Shown piece by piece: positions 44,516 to 55,569 of a stretch of 64,000 bases of DNA. The DNA is from Spirogloea muscicola. Lineage: Eukaryota; Streptophyta; Zygnematophyceae; Spirogloeales; Spirogloeaceae. The translations under genes were made by a program, and so were the position numbers. The stretch is from assembly GCA_009602725.1 (NCBI GenBank), contig WELB01000026.1, forward strand, positions 444,329 to 508,328. Direction: 5' to 3'. Within the stretch, counting starts at the first letter, position 1. The number at the start of each line of letters is the position of its first letter. A model generated the notes under the pieces. The model did not search any database and was not told the DNA's origin. It saw only the letters and a program-made list of their open reading frames with translations.

Positions 44516-45346
44516 ATGGAGGCCACCACAGAGAAATCAGCTACCACGCCGATGAAACTGCTATGGATCAACCCGGTCACCACGTCCATGTACAACAAGC
44601 CCTTCTCCGACATGATTGCCAGAGTGAAGTCCCCTCATGTGGAGGTGCACGTTGTCTCGCTTCACCTGCCCGGGAAGAACATCACCAACCTCGAGTTCCG
44701 CGCCAGTGAAGCTGCCATCACTCAGCCCGTCCTTCACCTGGCGCACCACGCCGGCAAGAACGACTTTGACGGATGCGCCATCCCCTGCTTCTATGACACC
44801 GCCCTCAAGGAGGCGCGAGAGGTTTGCGGAGGTATGATCGTCAGCGCCCCTTGCGAGGCCTCGCTCATCGCAATCACCGGCATTTGCAACCGTTTCTCTG
44901 TCATCATCGGCGTCGAGAAATGGCAAATCCAGATGGAAGAAACCATTCGCGAATACGGATATGGGAAGCGAGTCGTCTCCTTTGAGAAGCTCGGCCTGCA
45001 TGTCGACGAATTCCAGATGGACCCGGATGAGACGAAGAAGAGGATGAGGAAGGCGGTTGAACGGGCCAGGGAGGCCGGGGCCGAGGCCGTCATTCTCGGT
45101 TGCACAATCGAGTTCGGCTTCTACGCCACTCTCCAAGAGGAATATGGCATTCCTGTCATCGACGCCGCCTTCGCCTGCTACGTCGACATGGAACGCAAGG
45201 CGATGAACAAAGTGCAGTTTGGCTGGAGGACGAGCGGAGTTGGCAGCTTGGAGCCGCCGAGTGAGGAGGACATTGAGAAGAGCGGCATCTATGCCGGGGA
45301 GCCGCCGATTGACAAGGAGAACGTTGTCATAGTTCCTCGGAAGTAG
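44516..45346 (+). CDS. Asp/Glu/hydantoin racemase family protein, intronless
   Basis: A 276-residue single-exon ORF of the Asp/Glu/hydantoin racemase superfamily, cofactor-independent enzymes that invert a chiral carbon with two cysteines. It shows MKLLWINPVTT at the start of the fold, the first catalytic cysteine in DGCAIPCFYDTA (Cys91) and the second in AEAVILGCTIE (Cys196). Family length is usually 220-260; the extra residues are a 12-residue N-terminal lead and a C-terminal tail (GIYAGEPPIDKENVVIVPRK). The first ATG (44516) was chosen because it opens the frame; the Met at residue 13 matches the usual bacterial start. Codons are strongly C/G-ending. Being intronless among genes with up to 33 exons suggests gene transfer or retroposition. 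The substrate is unknown. Confidence 0.88.
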   Translation: MEATTEKSATTPMKLLWINPVTTSMYNKPFSDMIARVKSPHVEVHVVSLHLPGKNITNLEFRASEAAITQPVLHLAHHAGKNDFDGCAIPCFYDTALKEAREVCGGMIVSAPCEASLIAITGICNRFSVIIGVEKWQIQMEETIREYGYGKRVVSFEKLGLHVDEFQMDPDETKKRMRKAVERAREAGAEAVILGCTIEFGFYATLQEEYGIPVIDAAFACYVDMERKAMNKVQFGWRTSGVGSLEPPSEEDIEKSGIYAGEPPIDKENVVIVPRK

Positions 45347-46865
45347 GACAATGAGGCCATACCAGCACTACTTAGCCTAGCTGGAGAACTTGTGTGCTCC
45401 AGATTTTTGATATTTCCCTCGTGTTTGTTCATTGAAGCGACAGAATTTACAGATTGGTGACTGAAAGTTAACAACATACAACATCGACATCAATGGATGT
45501 GACAAGCCTGCTTCTCCCAATCCTAAACTCCAATTCCTAATCCTAAATCTGATGCCTGAATGTCATTCGAGCCCAGTCACTGACCTGTGGTAACCCTTGG
45601 TCACGATTCCAAACATCAGCACCGTCAGCACCACTGGACCTCACCTTGCTGTGCAGCCCTTCGATGGACCATAGAAATGCTGGGTATGCCACCAGCACAA
45701 ATGATCGCTTGACAATCCGCAACTTCATACAATTGACACTAGCAGCATATCACTGGCGTCGTCGTAACCAAAAGCTTCACCAAGTTTGTCATTTTTAGGA
45801 GCAATGAATGTTGTGCACAGTGGGCAGAGAGGTGTTGTGCTAATGTCGGCACGTGGCAGGCCAACTCATTTCAGGTAAGCGGCAACGCTGCTGCGCCACG
45901 GGCATGAGCTAACTCGCCTTTGCTTGCTCAAAGTCCCCGTGAGGGCTCTTACTTGAAATACCGTTCTGTTACATTGTCCTATCAACAGCACGTACCTGCA
46001 CTTGGCACTGCACTGCAATGACTGACCCAAATGAGTGAGGAAAGTTTGTTAAGGAGTAGAGATCAATCTTCTTCCGTCTTCAATAAGTGGCGGCCAATCT
46101 GCTCATCTATGTGTTGGCTGCAGTATCCATCATTGCGAGCAACCAGCCAAGGCTTGGATAAATTGACTCCAAGAGTACAAACATGCTGGTGGCCTCCAAC
46201 TTATACATGTACGAAACATTCTATTGGGCCACTTCTTTGAGTAGGAAAGTCAGGCATCCAACCTGCTCCTACTAATTCCAGCTACAGAATTCTCTCCTGT
46301 ACATCCTGTATCTGGCCAAAGGAGGAACAACCATCCAGGTTAGAAGGCACTGCCCATAAGCTCCCTCATCAGCTCATATCATGCACATATACCACGGACA
46401 TCAGCTGAAGGCTGGCCAGACCATTGCTAAAGATGAACACACATGAGGAATGCCCACCAAGCAATCACAAGTATGCCAAGGCTTTGGTGCGAGGTGAAGC
46501 CCTGCGAAGGCAGTTATCGACAAGCCATGCAGATACCTTAGCAAGCCAGCTAAGAGCCCATGCAAGCCCAGTTGCTCACCACTCGGAGCCTGTTGCATGG
46601 GCAGACGTTGAGCGAGGAGGTCAACGAGCTCCAGTAACTGGAGAAGGCGTTGTGCGTGTCCATTGAATCAATCAATATGCAATGCTATGCAGTATGCCTG
46701 CGCCCGTCTTGTTGCAAACTTGGTCCTCTTTGCCTACGTGGCCGCCTCAAGAGTAGAAGTGACACACAGGAGGAGCAGCTCCAGCAATCTCACGCACACT
46801 CAGCCAGGACTTCAAGTAAACAAAGAGAGGTGTCTTTGTAGCTGAGCTGACTGCCATAGGCCCTG
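45347..46865. other. Intergenic region, no supported gene
   Basis: About 1.5 kb between the convergent racemase and LpxB-related genes. It presumably includes both 3' UTRs. No repeat or ORF of note. Confidence 0.4.
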
Positions 46866-49800
46866 CTACATGAGCACGGTCCACAAGGCTTCGGCAATCC
46901 TGCGAGCAGCTCCAAAGGGGCCCATCCTTAGCCTCCCATTGCTGGCTACTTGCGCCAGCAGCCTCTTATCAGACAGGACTCTTGATATTGCGGACGCCGC
47001 CTCGCTCGGGCTTCGGCAGAAGAAGACCTGCAGGCAGTACGCAACCAATGCCCCAGGCGGCTTACAGGCAGTACTTTACAGTGGAATAGAGAAGCTTGTA
47101 GTTAATTGTGTGATGTCGTCTTGCAAAGGAACAATGTCTCAGCTGTAACCTTGGCCTTCAAAGGTAGTAAAAGAAGGCATCTCCAGTGCAAGAAGAGGCT
47201 AACTAAGACAAGGCAGCCCTCCTGTCAATATGTAGAGTGGTTACCGAAGAGCCTAAAAGGCGAGCCTGTGCTTCAGCAAAAGCAAACGTGAATTGTGGCC
47301 CGCTTCCAGGAAGCGTGAAGGCTGGCTTGCCCAAACCAACCTGACAAAGAAAATGCGTGGCAGATATTGAGCTGCCTGCAGCATGGTGCTAAAGTTAAGT
47401 GATTGTGGTAAGCTCAGCACCCAATCGGAAGGTGGATGTGCAATGGGCAAGAGGAGACACACACACGCTGGATCAATGCATGAGGGGATTGCAATACATG
47501 TGTGCTCACAAGCTGCTCCGTGGCCGTGCCTGCCATTGCCAGGCCACCATCCGCGAGCTGGAGGCAATCGCTGAAGCTTCCTTGAGTGAGGATCAACACG
47601 GTCTCTGAGTGGTCCTCATGCGCGGCATGACAGGAGCTCCCTTGCGAAGTCAACCTAAACGTCAGCTCCGAAGACTTGTGCTGCTGTCCAGGTCCACTGG
47701 CAAGGGAAAGGCACTTTGTCTCGCCTTTCCAGTCACAAGTTCCCTCGGATGTATCTTGTGAAAGGCGTCTGATGGAGTTGCAGTCTCTGACGCTTACAGG
47801 GCCCATACTTCTGACGGAATTGGGATCACTGGCAACCCCCTCAGCTGACTTGGACTCATCATCTCCACAGCCACGTGCTTTTGCTGCTGATGGCTGGAAC
47901 AGATCGTGCATAGCATGAATCTGAGAAGAGTCTCGAGCTGCAGCAAAAAGAGTTGTTGCAGCCTCCACGATGCTGCAGTGATCTGATTGCCAACCGTGCT
48001 CAGTGAGGACCTTGACAAGCCTGCCAAAATCACCAGAAGGGGCCACAGGAACAAGAATGACGAGGCCTCTAGGGTGCAGCAGGTCCGCAGCCTCCATGAC
48101 CACCTGGAGGAGCTGCTCAAAGTTGGCATACACCTGCCACATGGCAGGTCATGACAAGAATCCAGATCAAGTCATACCACATGACTTTCATACTTCCTCC
48201 AGCTCTGCAATAGAGCCACGTGCTCCTTTGTGTGAGCTTTCTCTGACACACATTCTTTAATTCCTAGCCATTACAAAGGCTGCATACTTACGACCAACAG
48301 CCTAGACTTGGTTGCAAATGATTCCATGAGGTAGGTCCTCTGTACCTCTGGCGAGCGGGAGCCAGGAAGCAGGCAGAGGCAAGCAGCCTGAGACTTGTGC
48401 AGCATCTGGTGCCTTAGACTCCCCGTTGCAGCCAAGCCGTCCATCATGGGGTTGCCAAGGTCTTTGACCTGTTCCATTGCCAGCAGAGCACGCCATACCT
48501 TCATCTTAGTGCTACCTTATTAAGATATTTCTCCCAACTCACTAAACTACGGGAGTCATAACCACTGCCCAAGCTGGCTTCATTGGCAGCTTACCTTGCT
48601 GTGCGCCTCAAGCGGAAGGACTGCCTTTAAGGTCTCCGTAGTGAGGGTGTCACGCGGCACAACCAGCCTGGAATAGTGCAGTCTGCTCATGAGTCAGAGG
48701 ATGTCCAACGCTTATCTGCTGGCCACAACTGCATAAGGTTGCTATTATTGGTCATGTCATGAATTGAGGTACTTCGCTCAGCAGCTGCCTGTCACTGCGC
48801 TGGCAGAGACTTGGTCATGAAGGACGCAGATACTTGCATGCAATCTGCAGCTGCCATAAGCGCACGCTCCCATGGTAGGTACACGCTGCTGGGAGACAGG
48901 AAAGCTTCCACTGCACATGAGAGATAGGCTCAAGTAACTCATTGCCAAGCTTTTCAATTGCAGCAAATTGCATCAATGAACCTGCACTTGTCGTGATGGC
49001 ACTCTTTAAGTGAAGAGACGAACTCTCAGAAGCAATGGCTATGGCTAACCATGCACTCAAGCTTGAGAGCAATATGTGACTGTGATAGGGCTTTGGGCAC
49101 TACTGGGGCTTCTGGTCGACTGCTGCAAGAGCTCGCCACTGCTGCCTCGGATGTAGTACTCGCTTTTGGCAGTTCCAACAAACGCATATCGGCCCTTGCC
49201 GACAGCAGCACCCCAGCATTGTTGGCCTTGGGCGCGGCTGGCCAACCATGCAAGAGCAAGGGGAAAGACGTCTCCCACAGCCAGGATGGGCGCCGCTGGG
49301 TTCTCTTGCTTCCACCTCCTCACTGCACGCAACTGACAGGCAATTCCTTTGCTGCAGAGGCACATTGTACGCTGCTCACAGTTATGGAGGACTAGGCGCA
49401 AGCAGGCATGATAGGTGCTGGTCATGAGGTCCTACTTGGCCTACTGTGAGGGCGAGCAGCCCGGCCTGCACGTCGCCCAGGAGCTGCTTCTGGTCCATAT
49501 AGAGAAACCTGAAGACCAGCGAGAGCTGCGCTTGAGGCCCCTCTTTCTCTTCCTCTGACTACACTTCACATTCGATGTGAGAGCAGTAAGTGACTAGTCC
49601 AGGAGGAAGGTACCCGCCGCTCGGCATAGCCTTGGTAGGGCCGACGACGGGCATTCCAGCACGCAAATAAGCAGTGCCCTCTCCCACGAGCGGCAGGGCG
49701 CTGATGTGAATCTCCTGCCTCTTCTCCTTGGCCAACTTCTGCGCACGACCATGGCACACAGTCAAATAAAGACCTTAGCGCCAGCACAAGATCAAGAGCT

Positions 49801-50224
49801 GGAGGCGAAATCAGGCGACCCACGACAACCATGTCCGCCGGGGTCGCCACGACCTGCAGCTCTTGTAGGACGGTGACTGCAATGGTGTCCTCCCCGTGGC
49901 CGTTGCTGAGGCACAGCAGCTGCAGCGGCTCCGCAGGCTCACGCTGCGCCTTTGCCCGCTGGAACTGGAGTCAAGCCCGCTGTCAGTGATAGCCAGAGCC
50001 CTTCGACCGGACGAGCGCCTCAGCACTGCCTCGTAGAGCAACGGCGGTGGCAGTGACGGCGGTGTCCACGGTGGACAGCCAGCCAGAGCGTGGGAGCTCC
50101 CAGGTACCTCGAGGCTGTCCTCGAGCTCAGCGTCAAGGCCAGCAGCCGGTTCCGCGGCAGCGCGGCAAGAGCCACGGCAGCCATGCGCCGCCCGCTTCCG
50201 CAGACTCGCCGCTACCGCCGCTGC

Positions 50225-50255
<31 letters not shown>

Positions 50256-50257
50256 AT
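46866..50257 (-). CDS. Lipid-A-disaccharide-synthase-related protein (cyanobacterial type)
   Basis: Plastid-targeted homologue of a cyanobacterial LpxB-related family whose reaction is unknown. Clear exons: 50257-50108 (Ala/Arg-rich transit-like N-terminus starting with a poly-Ala run), 49964-49824 (LLCLSNGHGEDTIAVTVLQE), 49738-49614 (LPLVGEGTAYLRAGMPVVGP, MPSG), 49508-49436 (FLYMDQKQLLGDVQAGLLAL) and 49332 to about 49100 (ILAVGDVFPLALAW, YAFVGTAKSEYYIRG). Further blocks: about 48890 (LPWERALMAAADCMQ), about 48660-48595 (LVVPRDTLTTETLKAVLPL), 48480-48300 (VKDLGNPMMDGL, LCLLPGSRSPEVQR), 48142-47500 (LTQGSFSDCLQLADGGLAMA GTATEQ), 47330-47235 (VGLGKPAFTLPGSGPQFTFA FAEAQ) and about 47040-46866 (RMGPFGAARRIAEALW). 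Some middle exon borders are approximate. The 48.1-47.5 kb block carries an insertion of low-complexity residues. The family identity is firm from motif order; the function is not known. Confidence 0.85.
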
Positions 50258-50283
50258 CGCCGACGGCGGAGGCCATGCCGCGC

Positions 50284-50298
50284 GCTAGGGTTAGGCGT
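50284..50298 (-). promoter_or_regulatory. Telo-box-like motif upstream of the LpxB-related gene
   Basis: Read on the minus strand, GCCTAACCCTAGCGCG lies about 30 bases before the start codon. AACCCTA-type elements are known near transcription starts of plant housekeeping genes. The FBPase gene has a similar motif in the same relative place. Confidence 0.35.
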
Positions 50299-50689
50299 AC
50301 AACCGTGGCCGCGGGCGCCAGGGTTGGAGGTTTGCCGGACGACCCGGGAGGGGGGGGCCGGAGCCTGCCCGACAGCTCGTCGTCGGGTGGAAAGGCAAGG
50401 AACGGCCAGCTGACNTCAGCGGCGGCGGCGGAAAATGCGGCGGGCTGCGCGGCCGCCGCGGCCGCCATGGCCATCGCCCGACGTCGCCGCCGGTGGCGGA
50501 CGCTCCACCGGAGCCGCTGAGTGTGGGGGACCCAGTGACCACGTGAGTCGCAGTATGAGTCGCGGTGTGCTTTAGCGCTTTTCAGGAGACGGGAAGAAGT
50601 GGCTCTCCCAATGGGCTCTCCCAATGGAAGGAGAAAGACTCTTCCAGTGGCATTCTAGGCATTCTAGGCATTCTAGCGTCCCGCAAAGC

Positions 50690-50965
50690 CATCATTGCAT
50701 GCTATAGAATGCGACTATCATTGAGTCTACAGCGCTCCCAGGCACTCGCGATACACCAGCGTGCTGGTCGTGCATTAGCCCAGGCTAATGGCTTCCGTGG
50801 TGGTGGGTTGGCACCTCAGTATAGCCTGTCAGATATGCATGTGCTCACTCGGGGATATTAGTTTCCCCCTTAGCCAGCTCATTACCCAGTTAACAGGACA
50901 TTTTAAAGGCTAGAATCGGCCTCCCTTTCAATTTCATGCGCACCGCGCGCCTTCTCTCTTTCCAG
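50690..50965 (+). mobile_element. LINE 3' end, subfamily C
   Basis: Encodes YRMRLSLSLQRSQALAIHQR AGRALAQANGFRGG and DMHVLTRGY-stop at 50861. The 3' UTR includes TCATGCGCACCGCGCGCCTT, also seen after the copies at 22.05, 22.28 and 55.1 kb. It lies upstream of the LpxB-related gene, just past an A-type reversed relic at 50595-50625. Confidence 0.75.
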
Positions 50966-51414
50966 TCTTCCAGTAGGTGGCGATGACTGTGAGTGGCCAG
51001 CCCAGAGAAATCAATTACCAAGGTTCTCAGCAAGAGCTTTGAAAAGACCACCAACGCGTTGAGCAGCAACAATGGCCTACTTCAGATGGACACACGAGCG
51101 AGCCCTTAGCGTAAAGTCGCTGCTATTCTGTAGAGATTGACAGCGTTTGCTTGCTCTCTCTTCTGATGACCGGCTGACCCATTGTTGACAGCGTTTGCCG
51201 AGATGGTGAGCAGATAGGGTCCAAGACTACAGATGCCACAACAGCAGTTGTGGGCCTACAAAGTGACCTCATACTCCAGACACAACTCCAGATAACTCGC
51301 TCTACTAGCAAACTGCAAATGTGGGCCCAGTCGTTCGTTTGGATGGGCATAAAGAATATCAGAAGACAAAAGAGGTGTAAATGGTGGACAGGTGTCCCAC
51401 GACTCTGAGATACG

Positions 51415-54118
51415 TCACTCTAGGTACTTTTCTAGCTTCTCCACCTCCTCAATGCTTCCAATGAATAGCGGGACACGCTGGTGGACCTGCACAGCAAACG
51501 AGGGCCACCAGATGGTCAAGTCAAGTAACGTAGGGCATCCGAAACCTACTTTAAGAAGAGTTTCATATATCAGCTCATACCACCTTTCACGAGCTGGCAC
51601 GAGGCTACTCGACTCTGAAGGTTAAAGTCTTTGTGATGCTCGTCACACTAAGATAACCTTAGCTCATGGAGCTTGAGTAATGTGCAAGACAATCAAGACA
51701 TAGCGACCTCACTCTTATCAAAGAGAACATGCACAGCTTAGGAAGGACGATAGAGCTCAAAGCACTACCTTCTCCGGAATGATGTCAAGGATGCGCTTGT
51801 AGCCATCAGAGCCCTTGCCCCCCGCCTGCTCCACTAGGAAGCTCATCGGAGCGCACTCGTACAGCAGACGCAACTTCCCAGTCTTGTTTTTGCTATCGGG
51901 GGGATAGCCGTAGATACCTCCATACAGCAGTGTCCGGTGGAAGTCGCCCACTAGGCTGCCAATGTAGCGTGCAGAGTAGGGCTTGCCGCTAGGACCAGGG
52001 TCCTGCAAGCAAGGGCAACCAGACGCAAGGTGTTGTGGTAAATTGACGACAGGGTCTCCTTTGCTGCATCGCAAGCAATGCGTGCGCCTCTGCTGCTGAC
52101 GAAAGACACCCACGAGATTGACATCTAGTGTCATACCAGTGTGTTGCCAGGTGCCAAATGCAATTTGCAGCTCGTGGATGACCCTTACATGGCCCACGAC
52201 CACATCATGACAGCCTCACTCTGCGCGTGCACCCCCTATTCTAGTCCTCAACCTGAAGCACGCATGCAGGGCAATGCAGGGCATAACCCTGGGAAACTTG
52301 GAGGATTGGGCGCAGGCGCAGACGCATCTCCAGCTGGTCAAGGCAGGACCACGCGTGTGGACCATGAAACTGTTGGAGCAATAGTAGGGAGCAATAGAGA
52401 CACTGATGTCTGAATGGGCTTTGCCAGGCAGGGCTGACCTTGAGGGAGTCGATGTACTTTTTCAACTTGTCGCTCCAGAGGGCGTAGTTGCCCTCGTTGA
52501 AAGAATAAATCTTGCCAGACTTGGGCACAGTAATGCGGTCGTGACTGAGCACAAACTCGCCGTACATGGGGTCAAGAGTGAAGCCATAGAGCCCATTGCC
52601 GACAGAGAGTACGAGGATGACGGAGCTGGAGTACATGCAATAACCCGCGGCCTGCAGGTTGCTGCCAGGTTGGCAGACATTTACAACGCACGCCTGCTCA
52701 ATCTGGTCAAGCTGCAAGTCCAGAGAAGGAAAGGTACAGCCACTTTCAACAATTCAGGACTCCAAGCTGCATGGCTGCACGAAGCATGCCTCGAACTTGC
52801 CAAGTACTGCCTGGTTACGGTGCCCTTATTGCTAAAAACAGAATGCTCACTGCCAGCTTAGGCAGTTACTGAACAGAGGGGTTAATGGTCTGTCCATTAT
52901 GACCGAGACACGTCCATCATGGGTAAAGCCAGCTCACTTCAGCTCATCGGAGGAAGGAGGCTCACGCTTGGGTCGTCGCCCAGGTTCACAAAACAACCTG
53001 AGTCATTCTCGGGCTTGAAGATGCCAAAGATGGAACCAGTGGAAACAGCGGCATCGATGTTGGACGAGCCATCGAGCGGGTCAAACACCACAATATATTC
53101 GCCGCCATATGTCTCCTCCACTGCCACTGGCGTGTCCTCTTCCTCGGAGGCTATGATGCCCGTGCGCCCGCTCGATCGTAAGGTGTTGGAGAAGACCTGC
53201 ATTGCACACCCGAGGACTTCACAAGGTCTTAGGATCTTATATTGACTGAAGCATAGCTGGGCTCCCCACAGCGCTTCCATTGTGGACTGTACGCCAGGTA
53301 GAAGTGTAGGTTGTGGCCTGCATGCCAATCACAAGCCTCAAGATGGGCACAGCAAGGTCGAGCACTGACCTCGTTGGAGATGACATCGAGCTTCTTCTGG
53401 TCCTCACCAGAGATATTTTGAGCGCCCTGGATACCTGCCAGAAGCCAAGTACAGCTGGCGTCCATGAGTTGCTCAAGACAAGCCCATACAGTCAACAGTG
53501 TCGTCAAAGTTGGGAGACTAACCCGTCATGTTGGCGATGCCAGCGCGCTGCACCAGCGACGCGATCTGCTTGCAGGCGGTCGCTATGGACGTGAGCACGA
53601 TGACCATCTCGTTGTCGATCTGGCCCGCAATCTCCTGCCGCACGACCCAGTTGGTGAACGTCTGGATCTCGTACTGGCTGCGCTTGCGGGCCTCCTTGAG
53701 CTCCCCGGGCTGCACCGCCAGCGCAGCGCGCGCCACGCCCAAGGCCTGCGCCAGCCAGTGCCGCAGTAAAACGCCACATGAGACGGTTGGAAGGCTTCGC
53801 CGCAACGTAGAAAGCGATCCGGGCAGCTTCACGGAAATGCAGCTCGCAGGCAACCGCTCCGCCTCCGCCAGTGTCGTGTTTAGCTCAGCTCGTGGGCACG
53901 CCGCCGGCCATCATCCAACTCGCCGACGGCAATGCCGCCGCGGCCAAGCAGAACGACCAGCCGCAACGACAGCCAGCGATCGAGAGTGACGTTTCCGCCT
54001 CACCTTGCCGCCGCGCGCGCACAGCCGCACGCCAGAGGCCGCCCGCAGGTCGGCTGTGGAGCCGCCGAAGACGGCCGACAGCGCCGCGGCCGGAGACGCC
54101 CGACGGGCCGGCGGCGGG
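51415..54118 (-). CDS. FBP1: Fructose-1,6-bisphosphatase, chloroplast redox-regulated form
   Basis: Calvin-cycle enzyme hydrolysing fructose-1,6-bisphosphate to fructose-6-phosphate in the stroma. Seven exons: about 54118-54004, 53745-53523, 53434-53370, 53196-52966, 52711-52439, 52002-51769 and 51486-51415; phases agree. The transit-like N-terminus contains [16 protein letters not shown]. The catalytic core is intact: [21 protein letters not shown] (metal site), [60 protein letters not shown], ending VEKLEKYLE. The loop between SIFGIF and VNVCQPG carries three cysteines (NDSGCFVNL and ACVVNVC), matching the thioredoxin-f-controlled insertion of chloroplast FBPases. The start codon could not be placed: an undetermined base at 54120 and an in-frame stop just before it mark a sequence problem. 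Light activation through thioredoxin is inferred from the cysteines. Confidence 0.94.
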
Positions 54119-54120
54119 TN

Positions 54121-54135
54121 CTAGGGTTAGGGCTT
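54121..54135 (-). promoter_or_regulatory. Telo-box-like motif at the FBPase 5' end
   Basis: On the minus strand, AGCCCTAACCCTAG directly precedes the first visible FBPase coding exon and adjoins an undetermined base. Two CCCTA units are present. It may be a promoter element or a short interstitial telomere-type repeat. Confidence 0.35.
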
Positions 54136-54295
54136 AGAGCGGCGGAGTCGATCTGCCGTAATGGGTATCCGTAAGCAGGGGCCGGGGTGGCGCCACGTGG
54201 CAGTGGCTGGCGTCCGTTCACGTCTGGTTTCCGGTCGCCCGCCCCAATCCACGAAGCTCATTACTAGCGTTCAACCTCACGGACTTCTTTCATCA

Positions 54296-54482
54296 AGACG
54301 ACGTCTTTCCGCCTGCTAGCTATTCTGACTTGCATCTACTGACCAGAGGTTACTGAGAGTCCGCTTGCTGCTGTCTCAGTCCTTAGCACTCCGGCTCCTT
54401 CAGACCTTGTCCATTTCTTTGGGCTGGCCTCTCCCACTTCTTCTCCCAGCCACCGGTTAATCTGGCCGCGCTTGCTTCTTTC
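54296..54482 (+). mobile_element. Short LINE 3' end, subfamily A
   Basis: GACGTCTTTCCGCCTGCTAG leads into DLHLLTRGY-stop and the A-type 3' UTR with TTGGGCTGGCCTCTCCCA, ending at CTGGCCGCGCTTGC. It lies just upstream of the FBPase gene and is nearly identical to the end of the 18.5-19.4 kb copy. An 11-base piece (CTTCTTCTCCC) is inserted in the hairpin region. Confidence 0.75.
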
Positions 54483-54564
54483 ATCAAGGCACTCGTTGGG
54501 TCACGTTCGATTGTGGCGCTACGGCCGCATTGATCACGCTTGTTGCACGGCACGGGGCAGATAG

Positions 54565-54665
54565 AAACGGCTTACTCAGAAGAAGTGGCTCTCCCAAAGG
54601 GGGCAAGGGCTGTGAGAAGCCAGCCCGAAAAGAATTGACAAGGTTCGAAGGGGCCAAACTACGAG
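54565..54665 (-). repeat. LINE subfamily A hairpin tail, reversed
   Basis: AAGAAGTGGCTCTCCCAAAG, then GGGCTGTGAGAAGCCAGCCC and AGAATTGACAAGGTTCGAAG, the reverse of the tail unit at 29570-29690. A similar reversed unit lies at 57852-57930. Confidence 0.7.
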
Positions 54666-55429
54666 CTAAGCAGCGACTGCGGGGCCTGAAGAGGCTATGG
54701 CAGAACGGGGGAGGATGGACCACTTAGTAGTTACTCAGAGGGATGGCTAAGCACCCTGGCGCGGGCAAAGGGGAGCCTCCACTGGCTGGCACCTTCCGAC
54801 CAACATTCGCTTTGGGCTGTCTTCCAATGTAAGGCAATGTGAGACGCCACAGCCTCGCCCTCTGCCCTCGCCCTCTGCGCCCTCGCCCTCTTCCTTTATA
54901 CTTGGCCATTTGGCCTTCGTTCGTTTCAAATACACGAACTTTTCCGAAGCAGCTACGAAGGGGTCTGCAACCCTCTCCTACCCCTGCCATCCCTCCTGCC
55001 ACTGTTGCTGCCCCGATCATCCCGCAGCTCCAGAAGTGGTCGTATGACGGGTCGACAAGGCCCCCATTTGTGTGCTTTAATTCTTGTCTGAACAATGTAT
55101 TGGGTGAATTGGCCACGCTTTCATTCCAAGCGCACCGCGCGCCTTCTCTCTGCAAGTTACTCCGACTAGCTGCTAATCCGGGGTTACTCTGCTCCCCTCC
55201 GCTGTAGTCTCATAGCTGTGTGGTGTAGGCGCCTTTTAGATCTTTGGACGTTGTCCATTCTGCTAGGGCTGGCCTTTCCCAGCCACCTTCTTAAATTGGG
55301 TGAGCTTCTCTCTTATTCCCTTGAGAGAGCTGCTTCTTGCAGCCATCGCCTTACTTTATAGGAGCTATTTGTTACAGTCGCCGCTCCCGCGCCCGCTTCC
55401 ATACTTGTCGATTGCCGTCCAATATTCGG

Positions 55430-55565
55430 GCATCAGTTTAGCGACCTCTATGTGCTGCCTCGTGGTTACTGAGCGGGTCAGCTTAGCAGCAGGTGACATA
55501 CGTCTGTCAATGTGCTTGCCTTTGTACTTGGCCACACAGGCCCTCCATCTCTTTACACACTCCTT
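55430..55565 (+). repeat. LINE subfamily B tail
   Basis: GTGGTTACTGAGCGGGTCAG followed by CAGCAGGTGACATACGTCTG and TGTGCTTGCCTTTGTACTTG. This is the full B-type 3' UTR without coding sequence. The end (CACACAGGCCCTCCAT) matches the relic at 2.4 kb rather than the GGCCATTTGGCC type. Confidence 0.7.
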
Positions 55566-55569
55566 ACGC

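Noticed and set aside
44561-45136. 191-codon minus-strand ORF
   Set aside because: Antisense shadow of the racemase gene, caused by its strong C/G third-position bias.
52406-52861. 151-codon plus-strand ORF
   Set aside because: Antisense to the FBPase exon 52711-52439; no independent evidence.
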